Of a DNA stretch of 64,000 nt, positions 48,869 to 56,880 are shown in pieces. Within the stretch, counting starts at the first letter, position 1. Every line of letters begins with the position of its first letter. Source of the DNA: Marinovum sp034669705. Its GTDB lineage: Bacteria > Pseudomonadota > Alphaproteobacteria > Rhodobacterales > Rhodobacteraceae. The notes below the pieces were generated by a model, which worked only from the letters and a program-made list of their open reading frames with translations, ran no database searches and was not told the DNA's origin. A program made the translations under genes and the position numbers. The DNA lies in contig NZ_JAXMOR010000001.1 of NCBI RefSeq assembly GCF_034669705.1, forward strand, positions 62,001 through 126,000. Reading direction: 5' to 3'.

Positions 48869-50527
48869 ATGGCAGGTCAATCCACAGACAGCCTTCCGAT
48901 CGTTGAAACGAGCGAGCACGTACTGGCGATGAGCGGGGGCTCAACGGCACGCCAGACGCTGGCAGGACTGACCTCTCAGGTGCTGGCAGCACCCGAGCTA
49001 CTGGAGGCTGTTGACCAAAACGACATTGCCTTGGCGAAGGCTGGCGCCGCTGCTGACGGGGAAACGGACGATACCCCAGCCTTCGCTGCCGTGCGCAGCA
49101 CATATGGCCGCAGAAAGATCTTGGCCGACGGCAACTACGCTGTGAAAGACCTTTACTTGGGAGACACGCCGATTGAGGGCGGCGGAACCCTGAAGGCGCT
49201 TCCAGGTTCCAGTTTTATTCTCGGTGTCAGCAACAACAGCCTGAACGGCTGGCGCTACGGCCTGGTGAGTGGGCTCTATCTGAATGGCGTCGACAGAACC
49301 CGGGGCGACGGCATCGATCTCAATCGGGCGGGGTCCGATGATCGCCTTGCCGGTCGGCGGGATTTCGAGCGGCTGCTGATCGAAAACTGCGATGTGGGTA
49401 TTCGCAAGCGGTTCGGAAACATTGGCAACAACTTCCGCAGCGTTTCCACCAAATACTGCAACTACGGCTACCGTGCCGAAGACAAGCCGCTGCCGAACGA
49501 AATGCACGCGGGCTGCGATACCTTCCAGGGCGGCGAATGGGCACGTTCCTACAAGGCCGCGTTCCTTATCGACTCCGAGCTGACCGGCACCGGTCAGACC
49601 TCCTGGTTGCCAGGCACCGTTATCGAGAGCAACTATGGCTTTGGCATCTTCGTGCGCAATTACGCGTCATCCGTGGTTCCGGTGCTGATTGACCATGTTT
49701 GGTTCGAGGGTAACGCATCGTTCGCGACGGTCGATATTGACGGGGTGATCTGCGTCCCTCGTGACATCCGCCTGGACAACACGGCCTATGCGATTATCCG
49801 CGGTTCGATCATGCGCAAGGTCGAGTTCAACAACAGCAGCGTTTTGCTCGACGGCGTGTTCGTCGATGACCAGACGGAGTTCACGATCGGAGCCACTAAC
49901 CGGCTGCGGGTCATCAATCTGAATACCGACGGTTTCAAGGGAGTTCCGGGCCTTGCGGTCGAGAGCCTCGTGCACTGCAAACGACCGGCGGGGACTTACT
50001 CGGATGCCTATCAAACCGCGCCGCGAACCAAACTGATCAAGCGGCCGACAAACAATGGCACGTCGCTCATTTCTCAGACCTTCGACGGGACCAGCGGAAT
50101 CACGCTCGGCGGCGATCCTGGCAACCTCATATCCACCCAAGTTGACGACAGCGTTCTATTCGAGAAATGCTCTGAATTTACCCAGCCTGATGGCTATGTG
50201 AACGTTGGCACGCAGGCATCTTTGACGTCTGGAAAATGGTACTGCTACCGTTTCGATTACCTGCAAGTCTCAGGGATGCCGACGTCTCTCCGGCTCCAGG
50301 CAAACACCACACTCGCCCGTGATTTCGAGAACCTGATCGTGACCGGTGAATGGGTGCCGATGGGCGGAGTCGCGCGAGCTGTCGATACGAACACTGTCGG
50401 ACTTCGCATCGGCAATGGTTCGGGTGCAAGCCACACGTTCCGAGTGTCGGCGCTGGACGTCGTCGAGTTCGATGCTGAGGCTCAGGCCATTGCATATTTT
50501 AATTTGCACGTTTCCGTGCAAGGTTAA
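48869..50527 (+). CDS. Tail spike with beta-helix (pectate-lyase-like) domain
   Basis: A 552-residue protein. The N-terminus (residues 1-60) attaches to the tail. From GAAADGETDDTPAFAAV, a spike marker, a right-handed parallel beta-helix runs to about 370, with repeated IENCDVGIRKRF, SVSTKYCNYGYR and GTVIESNYGFGIFV rungs. The C-terminal 150 residues look like a carbohydrate-binding beta sandwich. It is likely to bind or cut a surface polysaccharide. Catalytic residues could not be assigned. Confidence 0.85.
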   Translation: MAGQSTDSLPIVETSEHVLAMSGGSTARQTLAGLTSQVLAAPELLEAVDQNDIALAKAGAAADGETDDTPAFAAVRSTYGRRKILADGNYAVKDLYLGDTPIEGGGTLKALPGSSFILGVSNNSLNGWRYGLVSGLYLNGVDRTRGDGIDLNRAGSDDRLAGRRDFERLLIENCDVGIRKRFGNIGNNFRSVSTKYCNYGYRAEDKPLPNEMHAGCDTFQGGEWARSYKAAFLIDSELTGTGQTSWLPGTVIESNYGFGIFVRNYASSVVPVLIDHVWFEGNASFATVDIDGVICVPRDIRLDNTAYAIIRGSIMRKVEFNNSSVLLDGVFVDDQTEFTIGATNRLRVINLNTDGFKGVPGLAVESLVHCKRPAGTYSDAYQTAPRTKLIKRPTNNGTSLISQTFDGTSGITLGGDPGNLISTQVDDSVLFEKCSEFTQPDGYVNVGTQASLTSGKWYCYRFDYLQVSGMPTSLRLQANTTLARDFENLIVTGEWVPMGGVARAVDTNTVGLRIGNGSGASHTFRVSALDVVEFDAEAQAIAYFNLHVSVQG

Positions 50528-50659
50528 ATTCTCTGAGAAGCTAGCAGAGATTCGGAAAGAATAATCTTTGCCTGACACGCGTCCCACGGCGCAGTCACTA
50601 AGGGACATCTTCAGTGCCGATCGCGTTTGCACGAGGTTAATTGTAGAAGTTTCGACATA
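50528..50659. other. Gap between spike and right cargo gene
   Basis: About 130 bp without a gene. TCTCTG (50530) and CAGAGA (50545) form a small stem after the spike stop. The composition turns AT-rich from here on, marking a change of origin. Confidence 0.4.
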
Positions 50660-51496
50660 ATGATCTTCAATCGAGATGGTTACTCTATGAAACGTTTAAA
50701 GGTAGCGGTACATTCTACTGGCTTGGCTGTTGTAGGGGTCGTTGGGTTAAGTGCGACTGTTGCGACAACTACGCTAGGGATCGCTAAATATATTTATGTC
50801 GTATTGGAGTTCGCCAATAATCCCAATGCGAAGACACTTGAGGCACTCGAAAAGATCAGCGTATTGCCGTGGCAATTATCTCTGGTGTTCGCATTAGTGT
50901 TGGCGTTGGTGCTTATTGTTCACTACCACAACTTAGCGCATGCTCTCAGGGAGCACTGTAAGCTCCAAAAACAGCATGAATCACTGCAGAACGAGTTTGA
51001 ATCCGAGCTTCGAAAGATGGCTGATGAGGTTAGGCTTATGGAGGAGAATCGCCGGATTTTCTTCTCTATGTTCGGTAGAATCTCACGGGACGCGATTGTC
51101 GCTTCGCGCGTTTCGGCATTTTTTTCAGCCAAAGAGGAAGTCGTTAGGGAATTGGTGGAGAGAGCCGAGGTGCTCGGTGTTCTTGATAATGACGATGAGC
51201 CCGACGAGGGTTGGACCATTTGGGAAGCCAAATTCAAAGACTTTGAGGCGGCGTACTGTAGCTTGGAGTCGGAATTGAAGGCTCTCGCTGAGCTGACGGA
51301 GGAGTATCTACCGTTCGAACTGACCCCCCACTCTACTTTCAAACATAATCGAAAATTTGGTGAATATGGAAGGCTGACTCAAGAGGCCGAAGTTAAGCGA
51401 GGAAACCTGCGAGCCATGGCGGCAGCGCTTAAGACCTCTTTGCACGAACATTCGCCGGACTTGTTGAGGGGCAGATTTTTTGTATCGTTCACTTAA
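50660..51496 (+). CDS. Two-TM coiled-coil protein, right-end cargo
   Basis: A 278-residue protein from ATG 50660 (MIFNRDGYSMKRLKVAVHSTG); TTG 50627 and ATG 50687 are alternatives, none with a strong ribosome-binding site. Two membrane helices (GLAVVGVVGLSATVATTTLG, and LSLVFALVLALVLIVHY) are followed by a coiled coil (LREHCKLQKQHESLQNEFESELRKMADEVRLMEENRR) and helices. AT-rich codon use, unlike the tail genes. No family recognised. The topology is like that of phage exclusion or lysogenic conversion proteins, but this is a guess. Confidence 0.68.
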   Translation: MIFNRDGYSMKRLKVAVHSTGLAVVGVVGLSATVATTTLGIAKYIYVVLEFANNPNAKTLEALEKISVLPWQLSLVFALVLALVLIVHYHNLAHALREHCKLQKQHESLQNEFESELRKMADEVRLMEENRRIFFSMFGRISRDAIVASRVSAFFSAKEEVVRELVERAEVLGVLDNDDEPDEGWTIWEAKFKDFEAAYCSLESELKALAELTEEYLPFELTPHSTFKHNRKFGEYGRLTQEAEVKRGNLRAMAAALKTSLHEHSPDLLRGRFFVSFT

Positions 51497-51860
51497 GGAA
51501 CTCATCGAGCGCGGGGCGCTTCTGGCACGGGAGCTTTTTGGAAGTGACCTCCCCGAGCCGGATTTGGATTCGATAGGTAGTTGATGAACGCGAAAGACCG
51601 CTTGGCGTAGGGTGTCCTTTTGCCCACCAAGTCCCTCACTTGTAGGGTCCAAGGTCCGCGTGGTGAAGGCGGGTCAAAAGCACGTCTGCTGCAAATATTG
51701 CTTTCAAACTCTGCAAATTTTGGTTTCACGCTACAACGAGACTGGAAGCCAGGCTGGCAAGGATACGACCGGTGGACGTCATTGGAGCCACATGACGCGC
51801 TGACCTGCCACACAATATTGTTGCGCGATTTTCGCTCTACCCAAATGCGGGCGGCTCTCC
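51497..51860. other. Right prophage flank and nrdR upstream region
   Basis: 364 bp without a convincing gene. CTGCAAAT occurs at 51689 and 51711, 22 bp apart, as repeated transposase sites might. ACAATATTGT at 51812-51821 is a perfect 10-bp palindrome. The right end of the prophage must lie here or just left of here. Confidence 0.45.
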
Positions 51861-51866
51861 TATACT
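51861..51866 (+). promoter_or_regulatory. -10 element of the nrdR promoter
   Basis: TATACT, followed by TTGTGG, lies about 60 bases ahead of the nrdR ATG. No good -35 is found 16-18 bases upstream, so the promoter is weak, uses an activator, or had its upstream part replaced by the prophage. Confidence 0.4.
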
Positions 51867-51927
51867 TTGTGGATAAGTGGGCGATGAGACCCATGGGAGG
51901 CGGAACAGAGGAAAAGGGGAACGGCCG

Positions 51928-52395
51928 ATGCGCTGTCCGTTTTGCGGAAATATCGACACTCAGGTCAAGGATTCACGGCCCGCCGAGGACCACGTCTCGA
52001 TCAGGCGGCGGCGCTTCTGCCCGGCCTGCGGTGGCCGGTTCACCACCTACGAGCGGGTGCAGCTGCGCGACCTGGTGGTGATCAAGACCAACGGCCGGCG
52101 CGAGGATTTCGACCGTGACAAGCTCGAGCGCTCGATCCGCATCGCGCTGCAGAAACGCCCCGTCGAACCCGAGCGCATGGATCAGATGATCTCCGGCATC
52201 GTCCGGCGACTCGAGAGCATGGGCGAGACCGACATTCCCTCCAAGCAGATCGGCGAGATCGTGATGGAGAGCCTGGCCCGGATCGACACGGTGGCCTATG
52301 TGCGCTTTGCCAGCGTCTACAAGAACTTCCAGGCGGCCGATGATTTCGACAAGTTCGTCAGCGAGCTGCGCCCCGACGCCCCGAAAGAGGGCTGA
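51928..52395 (+). CDS. nrdR: Transcriptional repressor NrdR
   Basis: A 155-residue protein from ATG 51928. The zinc ribbon uses C3, C6, C31 and C34 (MRCPFCGN and RFCPACGG), followed by the ATP-cone (LVVIKTNGRREDFDRDKLERSIRIALQKRPVE). It represses ribonucleotide reductase genes when dATP is high. GGGGAACG precedes the ATG. It is followed 16 bp later by ribD on the same strand, the common alphaproteobacterial pair. Confidence 0.96.
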   Translation: MRCPFCGNIDTQVKDSRPAEDHVSIRRRRFCPACGGRFTTYERVQLRDLVVIKTNGRREDFDRDKLERSIRIALQKRPVEPERMDQMISGIVRRLESMGETDIPSKQIGEIVMESLARIDTVAYVRFASVYKNFQAADDFDKFVSELRPDAPKEG

Positions 52396-52411
52396 GGCGA
52401 CAGCAGGTGTC

Positions 52412-53512
52412 ATGAGAGACGAAGATCTGCGCCACATGGCGCATGCGCTGGGGCTCGGCCGTCGCACCCAGGGCCGGTGCTGGCCCAACCCGGCGGTGGG
52501 CTGCGTGATCGTCAAGCAGGGCCGCATCGTCGGCCGCGGCTGGACCCAGCCGGGCGGGCGGCCGCATGCCGAGCCGCAGGCGCTGGCTCAGGCGGGCGCC
52601 GCGGCGCGGGGGGCCACCGCCTACGTGACTCTGGAGCCCTGCGCCCATCACGGCCAGACCCCGCCCTGCGCCGAGGCGCTGATCGCCGCCGGCGTGGCGC
52701 GGGTGGTGGCGGCGCTCGAGGATGACGACGCGCGGGTCTCGGGCCGCGGCATCGCGATGCTGCGCCACGCCGGCATCGCGGTCGAGACCGGGGTGCGGCA
52801 GGCCGAGGCGGCGCGCGATCATGCGGGCTTTTTCCGCAGGGTCCGCGAAGGCCGGCCGTGCGTGACGCTGAAGCTTGCCACCACCCTCGACGGTCGCATC
52901 GCCACCGCCACCGGCGAGAGCCAGTGGATCACCGGCCCCGAGGCGCGGCGCGAGGTGCATGCGCTGCGTGCGCGTCATGACGCGGTGATGGTGGGGGCGG
53001 GCACGGCGCGGGCGGATGATCCGTCGCTCACCGTGCGGGACCTGGGTGTGAGCCATCAACCGGTGCGGATTGTGGTCTCGCGCAAGCTCGACCTGCCGCT
53101 CCCCGGCACGCTGGCTCGCACCGCGGGCGAGGTGCCGGTCTGGCTTTGTCATGGACCCGATGCCGAGCCGGCGCTGCGCGACGCCTGGGACGGGCTCGGG
53201 GCGCGGCTGTTGCCCTGCCGGCTGACCGGGCGGCAGGTGGACATGGGCGACGTGTTGCAGGGGCTGGGGGCTGCCGGGCTGACGCGGGTGTTCTGCGAGG
53301 GCGGCGGGCAGCTCGCGGCGTCGCTGCTGGCGGCGGGGCTGGTCGACGAGCTGATCTGTTTCACCGCCGGTGCGGTGCTGGGGGCCGAGGGCCAGCCGGC
53401 GATCGGCGCGCTGGGTGTCGAGCGGCTGGCCGAGGCGCCGCGGTTGCAGCTGGCCGAAACCCGGCCCGTGGGCGGTGATGTGATGTCGGTCTGGCGACGC
53501 AGGGAGGACTAG
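52412..53512 (+). CDS. ribD: Bifunctional riboflavin deaminase/reductase RibD
   Basis: A 366-residue enzyme from ATG 52412. The deaminase domain (about 1-145) binds zinc through H52, C77 and C86 with catalytic E54 (PHAEPQAL and PCAHHGQTPPC). The reductase domain (from about residue 148) starts RPCVTLKLATTLDGRIATATGESQWITG and ends near CEGGGQLAASLLAAGLVDEL. It performs the second and third steps of riboflavin synthesis. ribE lies 5 kb downstream, separated by the capsule genes. Confidence 0.95.
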   Translation: MRDEDLRHMAHALGLGRRTQGRCWPNPAVGCVIVKQGRIVGRGWTQPGGRPHAEPQALAQAGAAARGATAYVTLEPCAHHGQTPPCAEALIAAGVARVVAALEDDDARVSGRGIAMLRHAGIAVETGVRQAEAARDHAGFFRRVREGRPCVTLKLATTLDGRIATATGESQWITGPEARREVHALRARHDAVMVGAGTARADDPSLTVRDLGVSHQPVRIVVSRKLDLPLPGTLARTAGEVPVWLCHGPDAEPALRDAWDGLGARLLPCRLTGRQVDMGDVLQGLGAAGLTRVFCEGGGQLAASLLAAGLVDELICFTAGAVLGAEGQPAIGALGVERLAEAPRLQLAETRPVGGDVMSVWRRRED

Positions 53513-53513
53513 C

Positions 53514-53573
53514 CGCTTCTCCAGCCCGTGCGGGCTGTCGGCGCGCGGACGGGCCGCACGGGCTGGAGAAGCG
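53514..53573. terminator. 20-bp perfect inverted repeat, bidirectional terminator
   Basis: The 20-mer at 53514-53533 is the exact reverse complement of 53554-53573, with a 20-nt loop. It fills the gap between the convergent ribD and kpsC-like genes, starting 2 bases after one stop and ending 2 bases before the other. Confidence 0.85.
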
Positions 53574-53574
53574 C

Positions 53575-55608
53575 TCAGCGGCGCCAGAGATGCGCCTGGC
53601 TGGCGAAGGCGCCCTGCAATTTCGACAGCAGGCGGTTGGCCATGCCGGGGCCGGGCAGGGCGCCCTCGGCCAGTCGGTTCACCACCACCTCCGGCGGGCA
53701 GGGCAGCCCGGTGACGGGGTCGTAATACCGCGGATAGGCGATCAGCGTGGCATGCACCAGCGCATCGAGCGAGGGCCGCGCACGGCGCCGCTCGGGGACG
53801 TCACCCAGATCACGGGTCAGCCCCCAGCCGGCATAGAACGGCACGCCAAGGGTCGTCACCGCCACCTCGCGCAGCAGCGCCTCGAAGCCCAGCAGCGAGG
53901 TCAGCGTCCAGACCTCCTGCACCTGATCGAGCAGCGCCACCGGGTCGGCGCTCTCGAGAACCAGGTCGGCCAGCTCCCGCGCCTCTGGCACCGCGCCCTG
54001 GCGCAGACCGGCCTCCACGTCGGGGTGCGGCTTGTAGAGGATCACCGCCTCGGGGTTGGCCGCGCGCGCCGCCTCGAGCAGCCCGCGGTTGGTGCACAGC
54101 ACGCCGCAGCCGGTGCGGATCGAGGCATCGTCCTCGACCTGTCCCGGCACCAGGATGCGGTGGCCCTCGGGCAGGTCGGGCGCGGCGCCGCGCAGGTTGT
54201 ACTTGCTCAGCCGCGCCTTGAGGATGTCGCGGCGCAGCCCGTAGGCGCGGTGCAGCTGGTCGGGGCGCAGCGCCGCGCTGTCGGATATCAGCCGCTCCAA
54301 CCGGCTCTCGCGGCGCGGATCGTAATAGATGCCCAGGTCATCGGCCACCAGCGACAGCGGCGGCACCAGCGCGGCGCCCAGCCCGCGCGAGCGCAGGAAG
54401 CCATCCTCGACCCGCACCACATCGTCCTGCGCGCCTGCCTTGCCGGCCCAGGCCATGCGGCGGCGGCCCTCGGTCTCGGCCAGGCTGCGGGCCTTGGCAG
54501 GGTCCTCCTCGAACACCATCGGCCGGGCGTGGCCAAAGACCTTCTGCAGCGGCCGACGCTTCCACAGACGCATGCCCGAAGCGACCCAGCCGCGGTGATC
54601 CTCGCGCCAGGCGCGGGTCTGCGCCTCGAAGGTGTCGAGCGCGGTCTCGATCTGGCAGAGCCGGTCGCCGTAGGGGTCGTACCACTTCGGATAGAGGATC
54701 ATCGCCGCGGCAAAAAGCTGGTGCCGGGTCAGCCTGCGTTCGCGGCGGGGCACCGGGTTTTCATCCGCCGTCAGCCCCCAGCCGGCATAGAACGGCTGGC
54801 CGAAGACCCGCGGGCGGTGGCCCGCGAAAATTGCCTCGAAGCCCATCTGAGACGACACCGTATAGACCCCGACCGCGCCCTCGAAGAGCCGCCAGGGGCT
54901 GACCGGATCGCTCAGCAGGGTGATGCGGTCCGTGCCGTCGGCCTCGGTGAAATGCCCGGCGCGCAGCCCCCGCGCGGTCTCGGGGTGGGTCTTGATCACG
55001 ACCGGCGTGCCCGGATGCTCTTCCTGGGCAAAGACCAGCATCTCCTGGAACTGTGCCCGGCCGGCGCGCGAGGCCCGCACCGAGGCATCGCCGCGGGTTT
55101 GGTCGATCACCAGCACATAGCCCGGCGCCGGGGCGGGGGCCGTGTCATCGAAGCCGCTGTACTTGGTCAGATGGGCTGCCTTGATGCGGGCGATGGCATC
55201 GCAGGCGCGGGTCATCAGACCGGCATCGTCGAGCGGCGCCTGCGCCAGCAGGCGTTCCAGGTCGCTGACCTGCGCCGGGTCGAAATGCACCCCGCCGTGG
55301 TCGATCATCAGCCCCAGCGGCGGCTCGTGACCGGCGCGGCCGGGCTGCAGCGAGCGCAGGAAGGCGTCCTCGATGCGCAGGATCGCGGCGCCGCGGCGGG
55401 CGGCCACGGCCTCGCCGCGATGCGCGGTCGGGCTCTGGCCCCAGAGGCCCACAAGGTCGTCGGGGCCGGGCAGGCCGAGGCGAATGTCGTAGCCCGCGAG
55501 CGTCAGCATGCGGCGCAGGCGGCGCTGGGTCAGGAACCCGCCGTTGTAGACATAGAGACGCCGGGGCCTTTCGGTCCCGGCGTCCCTGTCGTCGGTGCGG
55601 GCCGTCAC
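53575..55608 (-). CDS. KpsC-like capsule beta-Kdo glycosyltransferase
   Basis: A 677-residue protein (E. coli KpsC is about 675) started at GTG 55608, 5 bp after the upstream stop; the reading further upstream overlaps the lipoprotein gene. It is a tandem of two related halves, each with D-D-x-G-I-Y/H-x-DP (MIDHGGVHFDP, VADDLGIYYDP), a KTHP/KPHP motif (VVIKTHPETARG, ILYKPHPDVEAG) and FYAGWGLT. KpsC alternates beta-2,4 and beta-2,7 Kdo transfer to make the lipid linker of group 2 capsules. Cytoplasmic, at the inner membrane. Confidence 0.9.
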   Translation of the reverse strand: MTARTDDRDAGTERPRRLYVYNGGFLTQRRLRRMLTLAGYDIRLGLPGPDDLVGLWGQSPTAHRGEAVAARRGAAILRIEDAFLRSLQPGRAGHEPPLGLMIDHGGVHFDPAQVSDLERLLAQAPLDDAGLMTRACDAIARIKAAHLTKYSGFDDTAPAPAPGYVLVIDQTRGDASVRASRAGRAQFQEMLVFAQEEHPGTPVVIKTHPETARGLRAGHFTEADGTDRITLLSDPVSPWRLFEGAVGVYTVSSQMGFEAIFAGHRPRVFGQPFYAGWGLTADENPVPRRERRLTRHQLFAAAMILYPKWYDPYGDRLCQIETALDTFEAQTRAWREDHRGWVASGMRLWKRRPLQKVFGHARPMVFEEDPAKARSLAETEGRRRMAWAGKAGAQDDVVRVEDGFLRSRGLGAALVPPLSLVADDLGIYYDPRRESRLERLISDSAALRPDQLHRAYGLRRDILKARLSKYNLRGAAPDLPEGHRILVPGQVEDDASIRTGCGVLCTNRGLLEAARAANPEAVILYKPHPDVEAGLRQGAVPEARELADLVLESADPVALLDQVQEVWTLTSLLGFEALLREVAVTTLGVPFYAGWGLTRDLGDVPERRRARPSLDALVHATLIAYPRYYDPVTGLPCPPEVVVNRLAEGALPGPGMANRLLSKLQGAFASQAHLWRR

Positions 55609-55613
55609 GCCGG

Positions 55614-56783
55614 TCAGCCGCCGGTCAGGTCGCCAGAGGCCAGCGCGCCGACCGAGGTCGCGGTCGAGGTCAGCGTGGTGACCGCACCGAGGCTGCCGGT
55701 GAGGGCGGCGATGGTCTTGCTCCACTGTGACAGCGGCGCTTCGGTGACATAGAGCAGGTCGTCGTCGCGGATGATGAAGTCGCGCGCCATGAACAGACCG
55801 TTGGGTTCGGTCAGGTCGAGCACGTAGACCATCCGCTGCGGGCCCTGCAGGTCGTCGCGGCCAAGCACGTTTTCGGCAATGACCTCGGCCTCGTTGCGCA
55901 GCACGAAGACGCCGGTCGGATCGGCCGAGCTTGCGAGCAACCCGCCGACCTGGGCGATGGCCTCGACCGCCGAGAGGGTCTGGGTCTCGAAGGGCACGCG
56001 CGATTGCGCGCCGGTGGCGCCGAGGGCGACAAAGGCGCGGGTATCTTCCTCGATCAAGATCTTGTCGCCGCCGCGCAGGGCGATGTCCATGCGGGGATGG
56101 GCGTAGAGGTCCTCGAACCAGATCTTGCCGGTGTGACCGCCCCGGGTGACGGTGATCTGCGCGATCTCGGGCTCGATCGTCACGCCGCCGGCGCGCGCCA
56201 TCATCGACGACAGGGTGCGGGTCGGCCGCTCGATGGCATAGACGCCCTGGGCGCCCACGGCACCGACGATCGACACCGTGGCGCCGTCACCGGCCTCGCG
56301 GCGGATCTCGACCTGCGGATCGGGGGTCTGTTCTTCGAGCTTGCGGGTGATGATGCGGCGCACCGCCTCGGTGGTGTTGCCGGCAGCCTTGATGCGGCCC
56401 GCGTAGGGCACAAAGATGAAGCCAGCGCCATCGACCTGCACGGTCTCGAGAATGGTGGAGGAGCCGGTTTCGCCCGCCAGCAGCCCGTCATCGACGTTTT
56501 CCCAGATCGTCAGCCCCATCGTGTCGCCCGGGCGGATCACGTCGGAGCCGATGACGCCGGCGGTCTTGAAACTCTCCGAGAAGCCCAGCGCCGGCACCAC
56601 GCCGGTGGCGCGGGTCACCCGGTCATTGACACTGACGACAAAGGCATCGCCCTCGCGCTGCACCGATCCGGCGAAGATCTCGCTCTTGTTCGGGCCGGAG
56701 CGCGGCAATCCGCAGGACGCCGCGAACGATACGGCAAGAAGCAGGGCCACGGAACGGGCCCATCGTGTCTGATGGTTCTTCAC
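55614..56783 (-). CDS. Wza/KpsD-like polysaccharide export lipoprotein
   Basis: A 389-residue outer-membrane export protein from GTG 56783, with GAGGAG 10 bases upstream. A lipobox FAASCG at residues 19-24 gives a lipid-modified Cys. The poly-export domain (IRPGDTMGLTIWENVDDGLLAG, VDGAGFIFVPYAGRIKAAGNT) and two SLBB-type segments (GAVGAQGVYAIERPTRTLSSMMARAGGV) are present. It forms the periplasm-to-surface conduit for capsule. It lies between kpsS-like and kpsC-like genes in one leftward operon. Confidence 0.9.
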   Translation of the reverse strand: MKNHQTRWARSVALLLAVSFAASCGLPRSGPNKSEIFAGSVQREGDAFVVSVNDRVTRATGVVPALGFSESFKTAGVIGSDVIRPGDTMGLTIWENVDDGLLAGETGSSTILETVQVDGAGFIFVPYAGRIKAAGNTTEAVRRIITRKLEEQTPDPQVEIRREAGDGATVSIVGAVGAQGVYAIERPTRTLSSMMARAGGVTIEPEIAQITVTRGGHTGKIWFEDLYAHPRMDIALRGGDKILIEEDTRAFVALGATGAQSRVPFETQTLSAVEAIAQVGGLLASSADPTGVFVLRNEAEVIAENVLGRDDLQGPQRMVYVLDLTEPNGLFMARDFIIRDDDLLYVTEAPLSQWSKTIAALTGSLGAVTTLTSTATSVGALASGDLTGG

Positions 56784-56880
56784 TGCTCGGTCTCCTCGAC
56801 CTTGTCGTTATGCTGCCTCAGCTTTTTGCGGTAGGCTACGGGAATCCGTATCTAAAAGCCAGAGGGCGCACCGACAGGGG

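Larger units (their letters stand above)
15004..51860. mobile_element. Mu-like transposable prophage with siphovirus tail
   Basis: A contiguous, ordered phage genome: leftward repressor, then rightward early genes including MuA (DDE transposase) and MuB, Mor-like activator, endolysin and holin, Mu-type head genes gp26 to gp37 including TerL, portal and gpT capsid, then a siphovirus tail from tube to spike. No integrase is present, which fits transposition. Core limits are 15377-50527. The outer ends are not resolved: the left lies between 13.8 and 15.4 kb, the right between 51.5 and 51.86 kb ahead of nrdR. No 5-bp target duplication could be recognised by eye. Apart from one suspected frameshift in a small gene, every module looks intact. 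Confidence 0.95.

Noticed and set aside
51502..51894. 130-codon minus frame at the prophage right flank
   Set aside because: Contains no recognised motif, runs antisense into the nrdR promoter and lacks a ribosome-binding site.
53590..55752. 720-codon + strand frame across the kpsC-like gene
   Set aside because: Antisense to a gene with two well-formed KpsC halves; composition is typical of a mirror frame.
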